Positions 7,948 to 8,402 of a stretch of DNA of 8,402 bases are shown here, one piece after another (the stretch's first letter is position 1; each line of letters starts with the position of its first letter). The translations under genes were made by a program, and so were the position numbers. The stretch comes from Acidobacteriaceae bacterium. GTDB taxonomy: Bacteria > Acidobacteriota > Terriglobia > Bryobacterales > Bryobacteraceae. The stretch is taken from positions 1 through 8,402 of the forward strand of contig JAFAQG010000763.1 in NCBI GenBank assembly GCA_019246575.1. The letters run 5' to 3'. The notes beneath the pieces were generated by a model, which saw only the letters and a program-made list of their open reading frames with translations, did not search any database and had not been told where the DNA came from.

Positions 7948-8001
7948 GGAACTACTACGATACAAAAGGATGTCTTACATGACCGTGGGCGGAGGATTCT
8001 G
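7948..8001. promoter_or_regulatory. Short divergent region between gdh and tdh
   Basis: Only 54 bp separate the two start codons, so at least one promoter must reach into the opposing coding sequence. I find no good -35/-10 pair on either strand. An 11-bp inverted repeat, ATGT-CTT-ACAT, lies at 7970-7980, central to the gap; it could be an operator but is short. If either gene has a longer 5' leader, it overlaps the other gene. Confidence 0.4.
7991..7996 (+). promoter_or_regulatory. Ribosome binding site deciding the TTG start of tdh
   Basis: GGAGGA ends five bases before the TTG at 8002. No in-frame ATG or GTG lies nearby upstream; the ATG at 7979 is in another frame. This site therefore fixes TTG as the start, giving a protein that begins (M)KALVK like known Tdh proteins. 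Confidence 0.8.
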
Positions 8002-8402
8002 TTGAAGGCGCTGGTGAAGCGCCACACCGCGCCTGGCCTGTGGCTCGAAGACGTCCCCCAGCCGACCATAGGCATCAATGACGTATTGATTCGCGTCAAG
8101 AAGACCGGCATCTGCGGTACCGATGTTCACATCTACGACTGGGACGAATGGGCTCGCAACACCATTCCCATCCCTCTTGTTATCGGGCACGAGTTTGTGG
8201 GCGAAATTGTCGAGGTTGGGTCAAATGTAAACGACTTCCGTGCGGGCGAGATCGTCAGCGGCGAAGGTCACGTCGTGTGTGGGCGGTGTCGCAACTGCCT
8301 TGCGGGGCGACGTCATCTCTGCGCCCACACACAAGGTGTGGGAGTAAACCGGCCTGGCTGCTTTGCGGAATACATCTCGCTGCCGATGAGCAACATCTGG
8401 CG
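8002..8402 (+). CDS. tdh: L-threonine 3-dehydrogenase, N-terminal part (cut by window end)
   Basis: Oxidises L-threonine to 2-amino-3-ketobutyrate with NAD, the first step of threonine breakdown to glycine and acetyl-CoA. The 133 codons present follow E. coli Tdh closely, with the same residue numbering: catalytic-zinc C38 in [17 protein letters not shown]63 and E64 in GHEF, H90 in SGEGH, and structural-zinc C93, C96, C99 and C107. [13 protein letters not shown] (112-124) is another Tdh hallmark. The nicotinamide-binding domain lies beyond the window. The start is TTG with GGAGGA five bases upstream. In many bacteria tdh is followed by kbl (2-amino-3-ketobutyrate CoA ligase), which would be expected to the right. 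It is divergent from gdh; both belong to the medium-chain dehydrogenase superfamily, but their sequences and roles differ. Confidence 0.95.
   Translation, partial: MKALVKRHTAPGLWLEDVPQPTIGINDVLIRVKKTGICGTDVHIYDWDEWARNTIPIPLVIGHEFVGEIVEVGSNVNDFRAGEIVSGEGHVVCGRCRNCLAGRRHLCAHTQGVGVNRPGCFAEYISLPMSNIW

Noticed and set aside
7947..7965. Upstream TTG start adding six residues to glucose dehydrogenase
   Set aside because: The family normally begins at MKA, and the added residues have no ribosome binding site; the ATG at 7947 is preferred.
6898..8402. Divergent gdh and tdh as a recent tandem or inverted duplication
   Set aside because: They share only superfamily motifs (GICGTD, GHE). The zinc lobes and remaining sequence are clearly of two different families, so this is not a local duplication.

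Overview
The window reads as an ordinary chromosomal segment of a GC-rich Gram-negative bacterium. The RND permease and its adaptor imply an outer membrane. The wording of the RND, DoxX, GH15 and glucose dehydrogenase proteins reminds me most of Acidobacteriota; that is recall from family resemblance, not a search result. There are five complete genes and one gene cut by the right edge. I see no insertion sequence, phage gene, CRISPR array, tRNA or rRNA.

Layout from left to right. Positions 1-74 hold no callable gene, only a small stem-loop just past the adaptor stop codon. Positions 75-4384 (minus strand) are a two-gene efflux unit: a full-length RND permease (1048 aa) followed, with a one-base TGATG overlap, by its membrane-fusion (HlyD-type) adaptor. 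No outer-membrane channel gene is visible. Positions 4385-4538 are a 154-bp divergent intergenic region. Positions 4539-4925 (plus strand) encode a small four-helix DoxX-family membrane protein. Positions 5060-7947 (minus strand) hold a zinc-dependent glucose 1-dehydrogenase followed 29 nt later by a cytoplasmic GH15 glucoamylase/trehalase-type hydrolase. Past a 54-bp divergent gap, L-threonine 3-dehydrogenase (tdh) starts at 8002 on the plus strand and runs off the end.

How the genes may work together. The permease and adaptor should form the inner-membrane and periplasmic parts of a proton-driven tripartite pump. GH15 enzymes are inverting hydrolases that release beta-D-glucose, which is the substrate glucose 1-dehydrogenase oxidises to gluconolactone. 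The gdh-GH15 pair therefore looks like a small module that turns stored alpha-glucan or trehalose into gluconate and reduced nicotinamide cofactor. tdh belongs to threonine catabolism and shares only its fold family with gdh.

I did not find a convincing undescribed system. The points most worth a second look are the altered proton-relay residues in the RND permease, the gdh-GH15 pairing, and the glucose dehydrogenase zinc lobe, which lacks one of the usual four cysteines.
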